Shown: piece by piece, positions 1-12,757 of the stretch
Layout: each line of letters begins with the position of its first letter
Position numbering within the stretch: the stretch's first letter is position 1
Assembly: GCA_026686845.1 (NCBI GenBank)
Contig: JAIVEN010000037.1
Span: forward strand, 1,488,001-1,552,000
DNA length: 64,000 nt
Source: Adenanthera pavonina
Lineage: Eukaryota; Streptophyta; Magnoliopsida; Fabales; Fabaceae
Direction: 5' to 3'
The notes under the pieces: generated by a model
Database searches by the model: none
What the model saw: the letters and a program-made list of their open reading frames with translations, nothing else
What the model was told of the DNA's origin: nothing
Program-made: the position numbers and the translations under genes

Positions 1-2534
1 ATTAAATCTCAATTATTAATAGTTCAGTACGCACTTCTGCTCGTTTTTTATCTTCTTAATTTGATGGATACATGCATGGAGATCAATCTTCTTATAATAA
101 GCTGATGGATTTGATATTTTGTTATGCTCGTTTTTGTCCGTTCTCTCTTTCCCTCTCTCTCTCTCTAATTATTGAAAACTATTATCATTCCTTTTTTGGT
201 CAACGAAAACTATTATCGTTCAAGTTGGGTTGGATTAGATTTGTGAAACTCATATATTCAATAAGATTAATTTGAACAAGGGCAGCTTAACGGTTGTGGG
301 CGACAATATGTTCTTGATTTCATGTTATTTTACAAATGAAATGCACCTTGTTTGATTTTTTTTTTCCAATTTGATGGCGAGGGTACTTTCATGCCATATC
401 ATCTATGTAATACTGAAAAATAGGTTACTATAATTTGCATGTTATATAATCATCTTCTTTTGTCAAAATAATACAGATCAGAGATATGAAAATGGTAACA
501 ATTGAATTTCAATATCACGAGAATACAAAAAGATGCGTGTGTTTTGTTACAAATAACCTCATATATATATTGAAAGAATTCGAAGTATCTGGTTTAATTT
601 CACTTGTTTTTTCCCTTCAATGAATGAACAAGTCAATTACTGAAACAAAAGATATATCAGAATTTATAACAGATTAGATCACTCTTTCATCATCTTCCAG
701 GTGGGGGTTGAAAGATACAAAAATCATAATTTCTAACAAGTTTCCTAATTACACAAAAAGCAACTCGATTAACTTCCACATATGTTAAATTAAAGGAAAC
801 TATCCAGTCTTTGTTGATGAACAATGTGATATGATCAAATAATATATTGAACGGGGTGCTTAATTGTTACCCTCTGGTAAGTGATGACACGGATGATAGC
901 CTCTTTCTTTCTTGTCTGTGGAAGGAAATACTAATTGATATGGTTTCGGTTGAGAAAGTCTCTACGATTGGCTTCTTTGAACTTTTGAGACAACCATATT
1001 GACAGTTTCCAGATTTCGTCAACGCACGTATATATGTTCTCAATTAGGTAATGATCTTTATAGTTTGATTCAGGAAACCAATAGTATACACTGTCCTTGA
1101 GAAACACAGTATTGCAGACATTCTTCTTTTTTCCGAAATTGGTGTTTCTGATCTAACCCAAAAAAAAAAAGATTGTCTCACTGTCACTAAAATAAAACAT
1201 GCATGATTTCGTCTAGATATGTGTGACATTTGAGGAATAGTAAGTGGTGGCTGTGTAAGAATTTGGGGGATATTAAAGGCTTCTCAAGTGTAAGTCCTAT
1301 CTTGTTTATGATGAAGATGATCAAGGCTGATACAGGAGGCCCAAATGATAGTTCAACCAGCTCCCAACAAATAAAAGATGGGTTCAAGTCCATAAATATA
1401 TATATATATATATATATTCATTTTATAGAACACTACTAGTGTTTTAACACTCATATCTTGTTGGACTTTATTAGTGGATTTTATCATGACCCAAGAAAAA
1501 AAAATCCTATTAAACTATTTTCGTCTCTCTTCCCTCCTAATGTTCAAGTGTGTTTATTTCCTTAACCTATTTTGGCATATACCTCATATTGGTTTGTTTT
1601 CTTTACATATATGAGAGCAACTTTCCTCTTTATTATAAGTTTTCTCCGCTTAAGAGTTTTTGTATTTTTGTAATTTATTTCGATACACTTACAAGTTACA
1701 TCAATGAATGTTCGTCTAAGATATTATAGAAGAGAACTGCTGATGACTAATACTCAACAGGGCGCATTGCCTTTTTATTTATATCTGCTTTGTGCTTTTT
1801 GGGCAATATTTCTTTCTTCTTTCTTTTTTTTTCTGTTGAGATTGAGTTATAAATATTATTGTTTGTTTTTTTCTTTTGGGAAAATTAATAAATCGGTTTT
1901 TATAATTTACATTAATATTTAAATAGTTCCTTATATTTTAAAAATTTTCAAACTTACATCCCTATAGCATTTTGGAGAGAACTGGGGACTCCATGCCTTT
2001 TTTTCCCCCTTCAAAATCTCTCTGCTTTTACTGAGAACAATCTTCAAATTGATTGCGATGAGCACCGATGCTCAGAGGACCGTCCAAATTTAATTTAATT
2101 TTATTATTATATTTTTAATATATTTTATTTTATTGGATGAAAAATTTAAAATAAAAATAATTTTATAACTATTAATTTTTTCAAAAAAATTATGAAATCA
2201 TTTTAAAAAATCAAAATAAAAACTTTAAATCTAAACCATCTAAACTAGATTTGGATGGTTCAGATATCATTGTAGCAATAAATATGCAGTGTTCATCACA
2301 TTGAATTTGGATGCAAAAAATTTGGGGGAGTAAACATATTGTGCCTTTTTTTTCTCCTTTACTTTTTTTCCCTTCCTACTTTCTCTTACTATTAAATAGA
2401 AGGAAAATCTATTTTTTCCTTTTATTTTTTTTTTCTAATTTTCTCTTCCCCTACTTTTCTCTCCATCATAGGATTGCAGGTGCATTTTATTTTAACTGGT
2501 CCATCTTGCTTCAATAATAGATGTCAAGAGAATA

Positions 2535-2802
2535 CTTCCTTAGTCCCATTTTATTTGTTCTCCTATAAAATTTAAATGTCCTAATTTATTTATCATTTTA
2601 CATTAATGAAATATTAATTACTTTTTAACTATTTTACCTTTTTATTAAAAATAATGATAGGTGAAGTATAAGTCATCTTTTAACATTTAAATCAAGGATA
2701 TTTTGATAAAATCTCATTAAATTTTATTATAATTTAAGTTGTTTAATAATTTTATTTATCTGGGAAAAATTTATAGTAACAAATAAAATGGGATAAAGGG
2801 AT
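2535..2802. mobile_element. Stowaway/mariner-like MITE with an empty site in copy 2
   Basis: The left end reads CTTCCTTAGTCCCATTTTAT and the right end contains AAATAAAATGGGATAAAGGG, an imperfect terminal inverted repeat. TA flanks both sides (2533-2534, 2803-2804). The duplicate at about 8735 reads GAATACTACTTAAATTC without the element, the expected empty site for a TA-target insertion. No coding capacity; non-autonomous. Confidence 0.85.
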
Positions 2803-2829
2803 TACTACTTAAATTCTAAAGATATATAA

Positions 2830-3115
2830 TAATTAATTTTCAAAATTTAAAATAATTATTATATTGAACTTTTTGATGTATCTCTAAATAATTGTCACTT
2901 TATAATTTTTGATATAGTAGTAATTATTTTTTTACAAGTTTATCCTTAATAATGATACTATTAGCAAGTGGTTTAAGTGTTTATAAATTAGAATATTATA
3001 GTAAAATATACTCATATTTTATTAATTATTAAATTATTTATTAACTTTTTTTCACCTACTACATGCATTACTTCAAGTGAATAAATTAAATGTAGTATTA
3101 CTTTGAAACAGGGAG
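2830..3115. repeat. AT-rich insertion block specific to copy 1
   Basis: Copy 2 passes almost directly from 'aaattcttaagatata' to 'tgttcaaaggttc', while copy 1 has about 285 extra AT-rich bases. The right edge (TTACTTTGAAACAGGGAGAA) looks like a degenerate Stowaway end, but I could not match a clean left end. Probably an old MITE. Confidence 0.4.
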
Positions 3116-3855
3116 AATGTTCAAAGGTCCAAATTTCATAAATGGGACCAACCTGCGCGAAGTCAAAGTCTCAACAGCAGCGCATCTTTATTTAATTTGT
3201 ATGGTCCCCCCATCCCACTCTGTCTCTCTCTCTCCCCGTCTCTCACTCACACTCACAATCAATGCTACTTCATATTTGTCAAACTGTAGCAACTAGCAAC
3301 TAGCAACATTCAACATTATGTGTTGATTAAAATTAAAGGCTAAGAACCACGCTCTTTACTTTTGGTTGTTGCTAGTTGCTTTTTTTTTTTGGCTAAAAGG
3401 ACAATTTTATTAAGTTCAAGTAATGATACGAGGATAAGCACAATTGGAGACAGGAGAAATAAATTTCTCTGTCTCCAAATTATCTATAGTACCAAATCTA
3501 AAAACAGAAAAATTATCTCACAGACATTTAACATCAATTTGAAAGACATTATTCACATTTAAACCCGGGTAATTAAAATTAAAAAAATGGTTTAGGACCA
3601 ATGTAAAAGATATTGATTTCATCGAAAGTCTGCTGGATTGAAAAGCTCCGTATTCGGAATCTGCCAAAGTGACTTTTCACAAAATTGAGAGGGCAACTTT
3701 GAATTTTTCCAATTTTTATCTGAAGGAAAAATTTTCCTTTCTTTAAAACAGGATCCATGTATCCATCATTAACCTTTCTTTCCTGCCATGCCTTTTTTTC
3801 ATAAGGATTATCCACCCCTTGTAACGCAGAATATCAAGTGGCTTCTTGCGAATTA

Positions 3856-4420
3856 GGGCCCGATTGGATATTAGTTAGTTAAAAATGGGTTCCGGTAAAA
3901 TTGATTTTATAATGTAACTATAATAAAAATTAGTTTTAAACTAACGTATTTGTATTTAGATGATTTATTTGAAAATTAGTTTTGACAAAACTCATATTTT
4001 TTCTTTAAATTGAGTTTAAACTCTATCCCATGATTAATTTAATTTACTTGAACTAAAATTTAATTTACATTTATTTAATTGAGAACATAATATATCTGGT
4101 ATAATATTTTCTTACAAGTTATAGTCTATGGAGATTAAAATTTTGAATGAGCATTTTGGCCATTAGATAGAAGAAATTTTATGAAAATTTATTTTTTTAA
4201 TTTTTTCTTATTTTTATTAGTCTATTTTTATCTAATTTTAAAATAAATGTAAATGAAAATGATGAAGCAAAATGGAAAAGTAGGGAGTGATAGAAACGTG
4301 GTTTTAGCCTCAAAATGATTCTCCAACGGAAAATTAAAAGTGATGCTAAACATGTACAAAATATATCAAACTCCATTTTGAGCACAAACCTTGATTTCAA
4401 AAGTGACACCAAACATAGCC
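3856..4420. mobile_element. Tourist/PIF-Harbinger-like MITE
   Basis: The left end is GGGCCCGATTGGATATTAG. The right end, reverse-complemented, is GGCTATGTTTGGTGTC. The element is flanked by TTA on both sides (3853-3855 and 4421-4423), the trinucleotide target of PIF/Harbinger elements. It is about 565 bp with no coding capacity. Its right TTA overlaps the TA target of the neighbouring Stowaway MITE. The ends are diverged, so the superfamily call is moderate. Confidence 0.55.
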
Positions 4421-4423
4421 TTA

Positions 4424-4996
4424 CTTTTTTCCTTCCTTAATATAAGGGATAAAAGATAAAATCATATAGATTAAGGAAATTAATAAATTTATCTGGAATA
4501 TAAAGTAGTTTCCAAAAATATTCTCATTTAATATTAATAATTCTTCCATCATGTAATTAATACAAATGAATTACTCCCTCCGTTCCTTAATATAAAAGAC
4601 AAGAGACAAAATCACACAGACCAAAGAAAATAATAAATTTGTCAGGAATATAAATTAGTTTCAAAAAATATCCTCATTTAATATTAATAACTCTTCCATC
4701 ATGCAATTAATACAAATGAATTATATTGAAAACATATTATCTTAATTAGAGATATTTTGAAAAAAAGTCATTAAATACACCAGACAAACCCCACATGTCC
4801 TTTATATTTTGAAACACGGAAACTCCCCTAATTGTCCCTTATATTAAGGAACAGAGGGAGTATATTGAAAACATATTATCTTAATTAGGGGTATTTTGGA
4901 AAAAAATCATTAAATACACTAGACAAATCATACATATCACTTATATTTTGAAATATGAAAACTTCCATTGCCTCTTATATTAATGATTGGAGGGAG
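4424..4996. mobile_element. Outer Stowaway MITE, split by a second copy of itself
   Basis: The left half is 4424-4573 and the right half 4861-4996, ending GGAGGGAG before TA at 4997-4998. The left end (CTTTTTTCCTTCCTTAATA) aligns base for base in length with the inner element's CTCCCTCCGTTCCTTAATA but has decayed. The body sequences of the two copies are closely similar. It is interrupted at an internal TA by the inner element. Confidence 0.85.
4574..4860. mobile_element. Inner Stowaway MITE nested in the same family
   Basis: 287 bp from CTCCCTCCGTTCCTTAATAT to a right end ATTAAGGAACAGAGGGAG, a near-perfect terminal inverted repeat, flanked by TA (4572-4573, 4861-4862). The element's own interior carries 'aatgaattatattgaaaac', the sequence into which it inserted in the outer copy. 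Its better-preserved ends fit a younger insertion. Confidence 0.92.
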
Positions 4997-5846
4997 TAAT
5001 TACTTCAATAGGAGACGTGTTTGTTCCTTCATGAATTAACTTAATCGCCAACATTGTCCAAAGCACCTCCTCCAATGAAATCCTACCATCAGAGCCTTCA
5101 ATCAATTCAATCAACTAACCACGGACCTCTTTCTGTTTGATACAATTTGATAAATATATATATATATATAATTTTAAAATTATAAAAATAAGTTATTAAT
5201 TTTTCTTAAAATTATTATTCACGTTCATTAAAATTACAATATGATCATTTAGATATTATAAAAATAATTGCATCCATATAAGTCGTAATAAATCTAAAAT
5301 ATCTTTATAATACCGATATAGCATATTATAACTTTAGTAGACATGAGTGACAATTTTAGAAAGAACAAATAGTAATTTATTTCTATAATCCATAAAAAAT
5401 TAAAACTTTTTTTAAATTTTTCATAAACAAATTTTTAAAAAAATCTTAATTATCATTGATACAAATTAAAATAATGCTGTGTTGTTTAAACGTTATATGA
5501 AACTTGAAAAAAAGGTTGTCACATAGAAATAATTGACAAGAACAAATCAGGCAAATGTAATAAGACATCCACCGAGCTCCCATTAGAGGAAAATATATTG
5601 ACCAAAGATATGTATATCCCTTATGATATCATTGATATGAAGTTATGAACTGACTTTTGGAGGCAAGAAACATCAACGAAAGCATGTGCGAGCCATCACT
5701 GCCAAGTTAAATTATAAAATTAACCTAATAACCTCCCTCATATAATTTAAAAATAAGCGAGTAAATTAATGTAATTTCCAATTAGATCCAAACAGGAGAT
5801 TAGTAATTGCAAATTATTTAATGTCACATCATAATTCTAATGTGAC

Positions 5847-6769
5847 TAAATCTCAATTATCAATAGTTCAGTACTTCTACTCGTTTTTTTATCTTCTTTG
5901 ATGGATACATGCATGGAGATCAATCTTCTTATAATAGGTTGATGGATTTGATATTTTGATATGTTTATTTTTGTCCGTTCTCTCTCTCTCTCTCTCTCTC
6001 TCAAATTATTGAAAACTATCATCGTTCAAGTTGGGTTGGATAAGATTTGTGAACTCTTATATCCAATGAGATTAATTTGAACAAAGGCAACATATATATA
6101 CAGGGCAGCTTAAGGAAAAGAACGGTCATAATATGTTCTTGATTTCATGTTATTTTACAAATGAAATTCACTTAATTTAATATATTCGATTTTCTTTCCA
6201 ATTTGATGATGGCTAAGGTGCTTTGCATGCCATATCATCTTTATATTATTTGTAATACTGAAATTAAAAATAGGTTACTATAATTTGTATATTGTATATA
6301 ATAATCTTCTTTTGTCAAAATAATAGAGAGAGAGATATAAAAATAGGAACATTTGATGTTTAATATTACGAGAACACAATATCAATGTGTGTGTTTTGTT
6401 AGAAATAACCCCATATATATATATTGATAAAATTTGAAGTTTCTGTTTGGACTTGTCGATAGCGTGTTTGAAGATTTCTATATCTTTTTTTTTTTTCCTG
6501 ATGTGTGGAGGGCAGTACTAATTGATAATTTGAGTTGAGTCTCTATATGATTGGCTTCTAATTTGAACTTTTGAGAAAAACATGGACAGTTTCCAAATTT
6601 CGTCTCTATAATTAAATTAATTCAGTTAGGCATATATATCTCCAATCTTCTCAATTAGGTAATGATCTTTAAGTTTGATTCAGAAAACCAGTAATATACA
6701 TTATCCTTGAGAAACATAGTACTGCAGCTATCGCTTCTTTCCAAAATTGGTGTTTATTTTTCATGTAAC

Positions 6770-6800
<31 letters not shown>

Positions 6801-9430
6801 CTCACTGTCACTAAAATAAAAAATGATCTGGCATCTAGTTATATGTGACAATTGAGGATTAGTAAGATTTTGTTTGAAATTGAAGGAAAATAGGGGAAAT
6901 GAAATATTATAAGAGAAAATAAAGAAAACCCTAGAAAAGCAACTGTATAGATTATTTTTTATTTTCTTTTTAAATTTTTCTCATTCCTTATTTTACCTTC
7001 ATCCAAATGGAGGGTAAATGTGACAATTGAAGGCTTCTCAACTCAAGTCCTGTATATCTTTTTTTGATGATGATGATGATGATGATGATGAAGGTGATGC
7101 ATTAGGCCCAAACGAGGTTTCAGCTAACTCCCAAGTTCCCAACGTACAAGTAAAAGATGGGTTTGATCAAGTCCATATATATATTCATTTTATAAGCAAC
7201 CACTTCTACTTGTGTTTCAAACTCATATCTTGTTTCATCCAAAACAAAAACAAACTCATATCTTGTTGGACTGTATTAGTGGATTTTAATTATCATGACC
7301 CAACCGCAAAAAAAAAAAAAGCTGTGTTAAACTGTTTTTAGCTCTCTCCCCTCTTAATCTTCAATTATGTTTATTACCTTCACCCATTTTGGCATACCTC
7401 ATATTGGTTTGTTAATTTTCTCTACATATATGAGCAACTCTATTCCACTTTATTATAAGTTTTCTCCGCCTAAGAACTTTTGTATTTTTGTAATTTATTT
7501 CGATACACTTACAACAATGAATGTTCCTCTAAGATATCATAGAAGAAGAGAACTGCTAGCGACTAATCCTCAACATGCAAAATAATCAGTCGGGAACATT
7601 GCCTTTTTATTTATATCTCTGTGTTCTTATTTATGAATTTTCTTCTTTTTTAGGAAATTAGTAAATTGGTTTTTATGATTTACACTAAATTTTAACTACG
7701 TTCTTATAGTTTAAAAATGTTCAAACTAATCCCTATAGTAATCTATCATGATTATAAAGTTAATCCTTATAATTTAATTTGCTAGTAAATTAATTAGCCC
7801 CTATATTGATGAGGTTGCTAGCATAATAGTGCTAACTAATATTAGATATGGCAAGGAAAAATGCTAACATGGAGGACAAATCAGCATGTATATGATGCCA
7901 CATTATCATCCTCAAAGCCATCATCATCCTATAGAACACACACACATATATATATATCATCAAAATCTTATATTTTCTCATTGCATCTCCCCTCTCGTCC
8001 TCTCTCTCTATCTCTCTCACATTCTCTCTATATTTATATTATATATATATATATATATAATGAAAAACAGGACTCAAGTCCACAAGACGAAAGCTTTCAT
8101 AAGCCAAAATTCCAAAGTGGCAAAAGACGAAAGCAAGAAAGATGAGACCTGCAAAGCAGGCAGGCAGGAATGGACGGAAAATTCTTACAACACTCGAGCA
8201 ATTCATCCTTCTCTCAATTTACAGCAAAATCAACAACATGAGTTAGCTAAAATTAGGATTTTCTTTGTAATGATGTTAATGGGGCTTCTGTCCCCAACCG
8301 GTCTAATTAAGTAGCTTTTCTTGGGCTTGGCCCTCTTTCATTACTAAAAAAGAACTAAGCATATATGTATATTTTTAAGCTTTATACTTTTGTTTGGATG
8401 ATGAGAGGAAATGGAGGGCCAGGGGAGAAAATTTGACAGAGAATTTTCTTCTTTAAAATTTTGGAAAGAAAACATGATGATTCTTGCATTTTTTCTTTAA
8501 AATCTCTTCACTTTTAAATAGAAAATTTTGAAGAGAAAACATGTTGGTCTCTTATATGCCTCATTTTATCCTACACCTTTTTTTCCTTCCTCTTTTTTAT
8601 TGTCCTTTTAAATAAGAAAAAAATCAATTTTCTGTTGTAATTTTCACTTTTTCTACTTTTCCCTCCATATCATAGGGTTACAGATACAGTTTGTTTATAA
8701 TTGGTCCGTCTCGCTTCAAAAATGCTGAAAGAATACTACTTAAATTCTTAAGATATAAAACAATATATATTCAAAGGTTTTTTGTTTTTTTGACCTGAAT
8801 ATATGTTCAAAGGTTCAAATCTCATAAATGGAAGCAAGTTGCACAAAGTCAAAGTCTCAACAGAGCATCGTTGGCCAAAGAGAAAAAAAAGTCTCAACAG
8901 AGCATCTTAATTTAATTTGTGTGGAGTCTATGGACACTATGGTCCCCTCAACCCTTCTTTTTTTACTTATCCCTCTCCCCTAAATAGCTATTTGTCAAAC
9001 TGTAGCAACCAGCATCAATAAAAGGCCAGAACCACTCTCTCTGTCTTTTGACTTTTTGAACAGTAACCAAATCCATGAAGATTGCGTTGAATGACACACA
9101 CATTGAACACATGGTAACTTATATTCCCAATAGTTAAATATTTTTTAAAAATTTAATTTTTTAAAAATTATAAAAATAAGTTATTATTAATTCTTCCTAA
9201 AATTATTATTCACGTCCATTAAAATTGCAATGTGATCTTTTAGATATTGTAAAAATAATTTTACCCATTTAAGTCATAATAAATTTAAAATATCTTTAGA
9301 TATTGTAATAATTTTTCGTGCACAATTTTTAAAATTCCTAACAATCATTAATATAAATTAAAATAATGTTTTGTTTTAATATTATTCGAAACTTGGAAAA
9401 AAAAAAGAGAAGGTTCTCACGGAGATTATA
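5847..9430. repeat. Tandem duplication, copy 2 (gene-free)
   Basis: Collinear with copy 1. It contains GA/TC microsatellites (5982-6002, 6771-6797), a GAT repeat (7067-7091) and an AT microsatellite (8042-8059) that are absent or shorter in copy 1. Small apparent ORFs here come from these repeats (poly-Asp, poly-Ser-Leu). It serves as the insertion-free reference for dating copy 1's MITEs. No gene seen. Confidence 0.8.
6868..7010. mobile_element. Small palindromic insertion specific to copy 2
   Basis: The left end TTTTGTTTGAAATTGAAGG is partly inverted at the right as CCTTCATCCAAATGG, and copy 1 has no counterpart. The segment sits between two direct repeats TGTGACAATTGA (6844-6855 and 7019-7030). 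A MITE is likely; the superfamily is unknown. Confidence 0.5.
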
Positions 9431-9774
9431 TCTTGAGGGCCTGGCTATAAAATTAATCAAATATATATAACTGAAAAATAGCCTTGCCGCCGGCATCTTA
9501 GAATATATAAAAGAATAATCGAATTAATAAATAGTGTGTCCATATATTTATGTATATATGGATGAAGATCAGAAGAAAGAAGGCTCGATTCCTATTAATG
9601 GAAGACCGAGGACTTGGGCTTGTTCTCGTGGTGTTATTGATTCTGTGGGGAGAACTTGAAGTCAGTTTTTTGACTAATCATCTTTATGAGACTGACTCTC
9701 AACTCTCTGAATAATCTCCCACACTGGAATTACAATCTGACTGCTGATTTGGTCGTCCCTCTTTAATCTTAATT
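9431..9774. other. Intergenic, AT-rich
   Basis: No ORF of note, no repeat end recognised. Confidence 0.6.
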
Positions 9775-10148
9775 ATTTACAACATTATTATAAACTAACT
9801 CATATAATTATATATTTGCCCCCTAAAAAAAATGCTCGTTCTCGGATTCATTATACTGATTTTGAAGGAGAAGAAACTATGTCCCCTTAATTATATCAGC
9901 TAAATAAACTTTTTTTTAATTTTATAATTGCATGATGTGTTTGATTTTTCGGTCACTATATTTACAACACTATTTTAAATTAACTCATATAATTATATAT
10001 TTGCCCCCTAAAAAAATGCTGGTACTTGGATTCATTATAATGATTTTGAAGGAGGAGAAATTGTGTCCCCTTAATTATATAAACTAAATAAACTTTTTTT
10101 AAAATTTATAATTGCATGATAAGTGTTTGATTTTTTGGCCACTATATT
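9775..10148. repeat. Two-copy tandem repeat, ~185-bp unit
   Basis: Unit 1 begins near 9775 and unit 2 near 9960. Each contains CATATAATTATATATTTGCC, then CCCTAAAAAAA, a block around GGATTCATTATA, and 'ttaattatat..actaaataaac'. A third unit starts (TTTACA at 10149) but diverges at once. A local duplication with no coding content. Confidence 0.85.
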
Positions 10149-12657
10149 TACACTTTATATCATCCTTTATCAATTAAACTAAAGTAATTCCATGTGACAA
10201 AAGATAGTATTCTATATTAATATTTATTATTTATTTATTGGTAAATATATAACTATAGCAAAAACTATGATTGGAATCAATAGATGAATTTGAAGATTCT
10301 ATATTTTATGACTATCATTTCTTTTTTAATTTTTATTTTTTATTTGACTCCTATATATTCAAATATATATATTGATTCCTTAATTTGGAATATATTACAT
10401 GGTTTAAACTTGTTAATATTCAATAAGAGTGGTTGGTTAGAGTGAAAAAGACTATAAATTCTTCAAGTAATGTTATGCGTTTTTTTTCTGTTGAAAGCAA
10501 TGTTTTGGGTTTGAGTATTGTGATATGGGGAAAAACTTTTCCTAGAGTTACTTTCGTTTGGAGTTTAATAACACTCTAGAATTTGATCTCTGGTCATGTG
10601 TATAAAAGAAATTTTGTTAGGAGAAACAAAATTTACTTTCATGATCTCTATATATCGAAGGGATTAATCTTCTATTATCATTTGGGATACCTTTATTGTT
10701 AAAAAAAAAAAAAGCAAGACAATATATATACATATATAAACTTGGGGACGCTTGCAAGTCCAAAGTCTCATTTTGTTGCTATGGTGCAGGGCTGGTTGAC
10801 TGATTCATTTATTCTTTCCTAGCCATTAGGAACTTCTTGATGGTGTCAGTAATTCCTCCTATTCCTATATAAGCAGCCGAAGTCTCTGACTCTGACTAGA
10901 CTAGAAGAATTTTCTATTTATTTTGTTTAAAAAATGATGTATATAGAGGAGTGGACCACAACCACATGGTCTCTCAAACACTTGGGGGAAGGTTAATTAG
11001 ATGCTATTTAATTAATAGCAATAGTAATTACTGCTTTTCTATAAATTAAAGTTACAAAACTAAGCAATAATTGCTCAATGTGATGAGTCAAAAAATAATA
11101 CTAATCTAGATCTAGCTACTATGTCTATGTGCATTGTAAGATCACACAATTGATAAATCAATAAATAGATGAAAAGGGAAAAAGTTATTTAATATCTAGG
11201 ATAACAAATTAAAAATAATGATTTGTCTAATATTTTTTTAGTGGTATTTTTATGCTTGAACTTATCCTTATTATTCAACAACATCATGTTAGATTTTGCA
11301 TTACACACTTGACAAGGAAAAAAAGAAGAAGCAAAACTTCAAAAGTTGAAACACGGAAAAAAATGATTAAAAAGACAATTAATACTTATTCTATATGTAA
11401 TGATCCCAGAGAAAATCATATTGTTGGGTGATGACGCTAATATCTGCCATATTAAGTGTATATAATATCTTTGTATCATTTCAGTTTCAATTAATAATAT
11501 TTGTGTATCTTAGGTTCTCTGTGTCCAAACCAAATTAACCACGTTGTTGTTGTTGTTAATCAGCTGGCATGATGTGTAAATTTAAATTAAAATTGCAATA
11601 TTTTTCTCCAGGTCTAATTGCATGCTTGATCATCTCGAACACACGTTATTGGGATTACGAGTATATCTAGTTTGGATCTCTCCCTTTACGCATTCATACA
11701 AGTGGAAAGAAAGTGATACAAAAAAAAAAGTAGTTGCATATATAGAAAATTTATATCTCATAATTATATTTATATACTCTTTTCTTTTTATCTCTTCTCT
11801 CTGGGCTCTCGAGTATATGTATATATTATACAGTCAAAAGAGAAAAACAATGCATGAGCGGCGTGTCGTTTTGCTACGGCATAGTTAATGTTTGTGAGGT
11901 GTGTGTATATGTATATATATATATATAAGAGCCACAAAGTCATGTTGACATTTGCTTCCCTTTACATGGGTTTTTTCCAAAGCTAAACGACACCTGGACT
12001 TTGCTTTGTTTGTCCACATGATGGGATGTTTTCACCAATAAACAGTTTCTTTTTGTTTATTGTATTATACGATTGATATATTGAAATTACCAAAAACATA
12101 AAAAATTAATAAGAATAAATAATCTTCAATTCGCATACTTTTTTAAATTAGTATACTTGGACCCAAAAACTTTAATTAGTATATATATTTCTAGAAAAGC
12201 TGTATGTTTTTTTTTTATGATTAATTAGTTATAAACTTCAAACTCATTTGCTAAGCGGCAATGAAAACAAAAGCCTCATTTGCTAAGCTCGGATGTCACC
12301 CACACGTAAATCTTTTCAAGGGTTGAACGTGGACTGGTCACGTTACATTAACAAACAAAAAATGATTTTTTTTTCTGAGTACAAAAAAATGAATTTTAGC
12401 GGTGAAGTTTATGCACCTGTTTAATTACCTCTTTTATATGGTCATATATACTTCAACCCTAATTTGAGGGATTATGTGTCACTGTCAGCTTCCAAATAAG
12501 AGAAGAAAATATTTGTATAGAAAAGCCAATAAGACAAGAAAAAAGAAAAGTTCCAACTGCGTTATTTAATGCTGATTTTTTCGGGTCTTAGATGGTGTAC
12601 TTTAAATTAAACAATAGAACGAGTCCAAAAATCCCCATCATCATGAATATTCCCTCA
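10149..12657. other. Intergenic region upstream of the NAC gene
   Basis: AT-rich, with no convincing ORF. A promoter-like stretch lies at about 10865-10875 (CCTATATAAGCAG), but no gene follows it. The proximal part holds W-box cores (TTGAC, for example near 11945) and ACGT cores (near 12305 and 12340). Such motifs are frequent by chance; their use is not shown. Confidence 0.5.
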
Positions 12658-12658
12658 T

Positions 12659-12666
12659 TATAAAAG
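12659..12666 (+). promoter_or_regulatory. TATA box of the NAC gene
   Basis: TATAAAAG lies 92 bases before the ATG, so transcription probably starts near 12690 with a 5'UTR of about 65-70 bases. It is the best TATA match in the proximal region. Confidence 0.65.
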
Positions 12667-12757
12667 AAGCTTCTCCCTTTAGTTGAAATTGCAACTACGA
12701 CTTTCTTCTACAGAGAAAGAAGAGAGTAATTAAAGCAAACCCAGAAACAAGAGAGAT

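Larger units (their letters stand above)
1..5540. repeat. Tandem duplication, copy 1 (gene-free)
   Basis: Bases 1-3360 and 5148-5530 align collinearly with 5847-9060 and 9140-9430. Shared anchors include TGGATACATGCATGGAGATC near the start of each copy, the 'tttgattcaggaaacca' block and the 'gtcaaagtctcaacag' block. Copy 1 probably extends left of the window, because it is already homologous at base 1. It is longer than copy 2 because MITEs (2535-2802, 3856-4996) and other sequence were inserted. I find no convincing ORF or splice structure in either copy. The function, if any, is unknown; a noncoding transcript or an old promoter duplication is possible. Confidence 0.8.

Noticed and set aside
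7027..7341. Asp-rich open frame
   Set aside because: The Asp run is a GAT microsatellite; the duplicate copy lacks the frame.
7886..8314. 142-codon open frame in duplication copy 2
   Set aside because: Built from CT/AT simple repeats, not preserved in copy 1, no family resemblance.
11555..11580. miR167-like sequence (GCTGGCATGAT)
   Set aside because: Only a partial match and no fold-back partner nearby. No known plant miRNA precursor was found elsewhere by eye.
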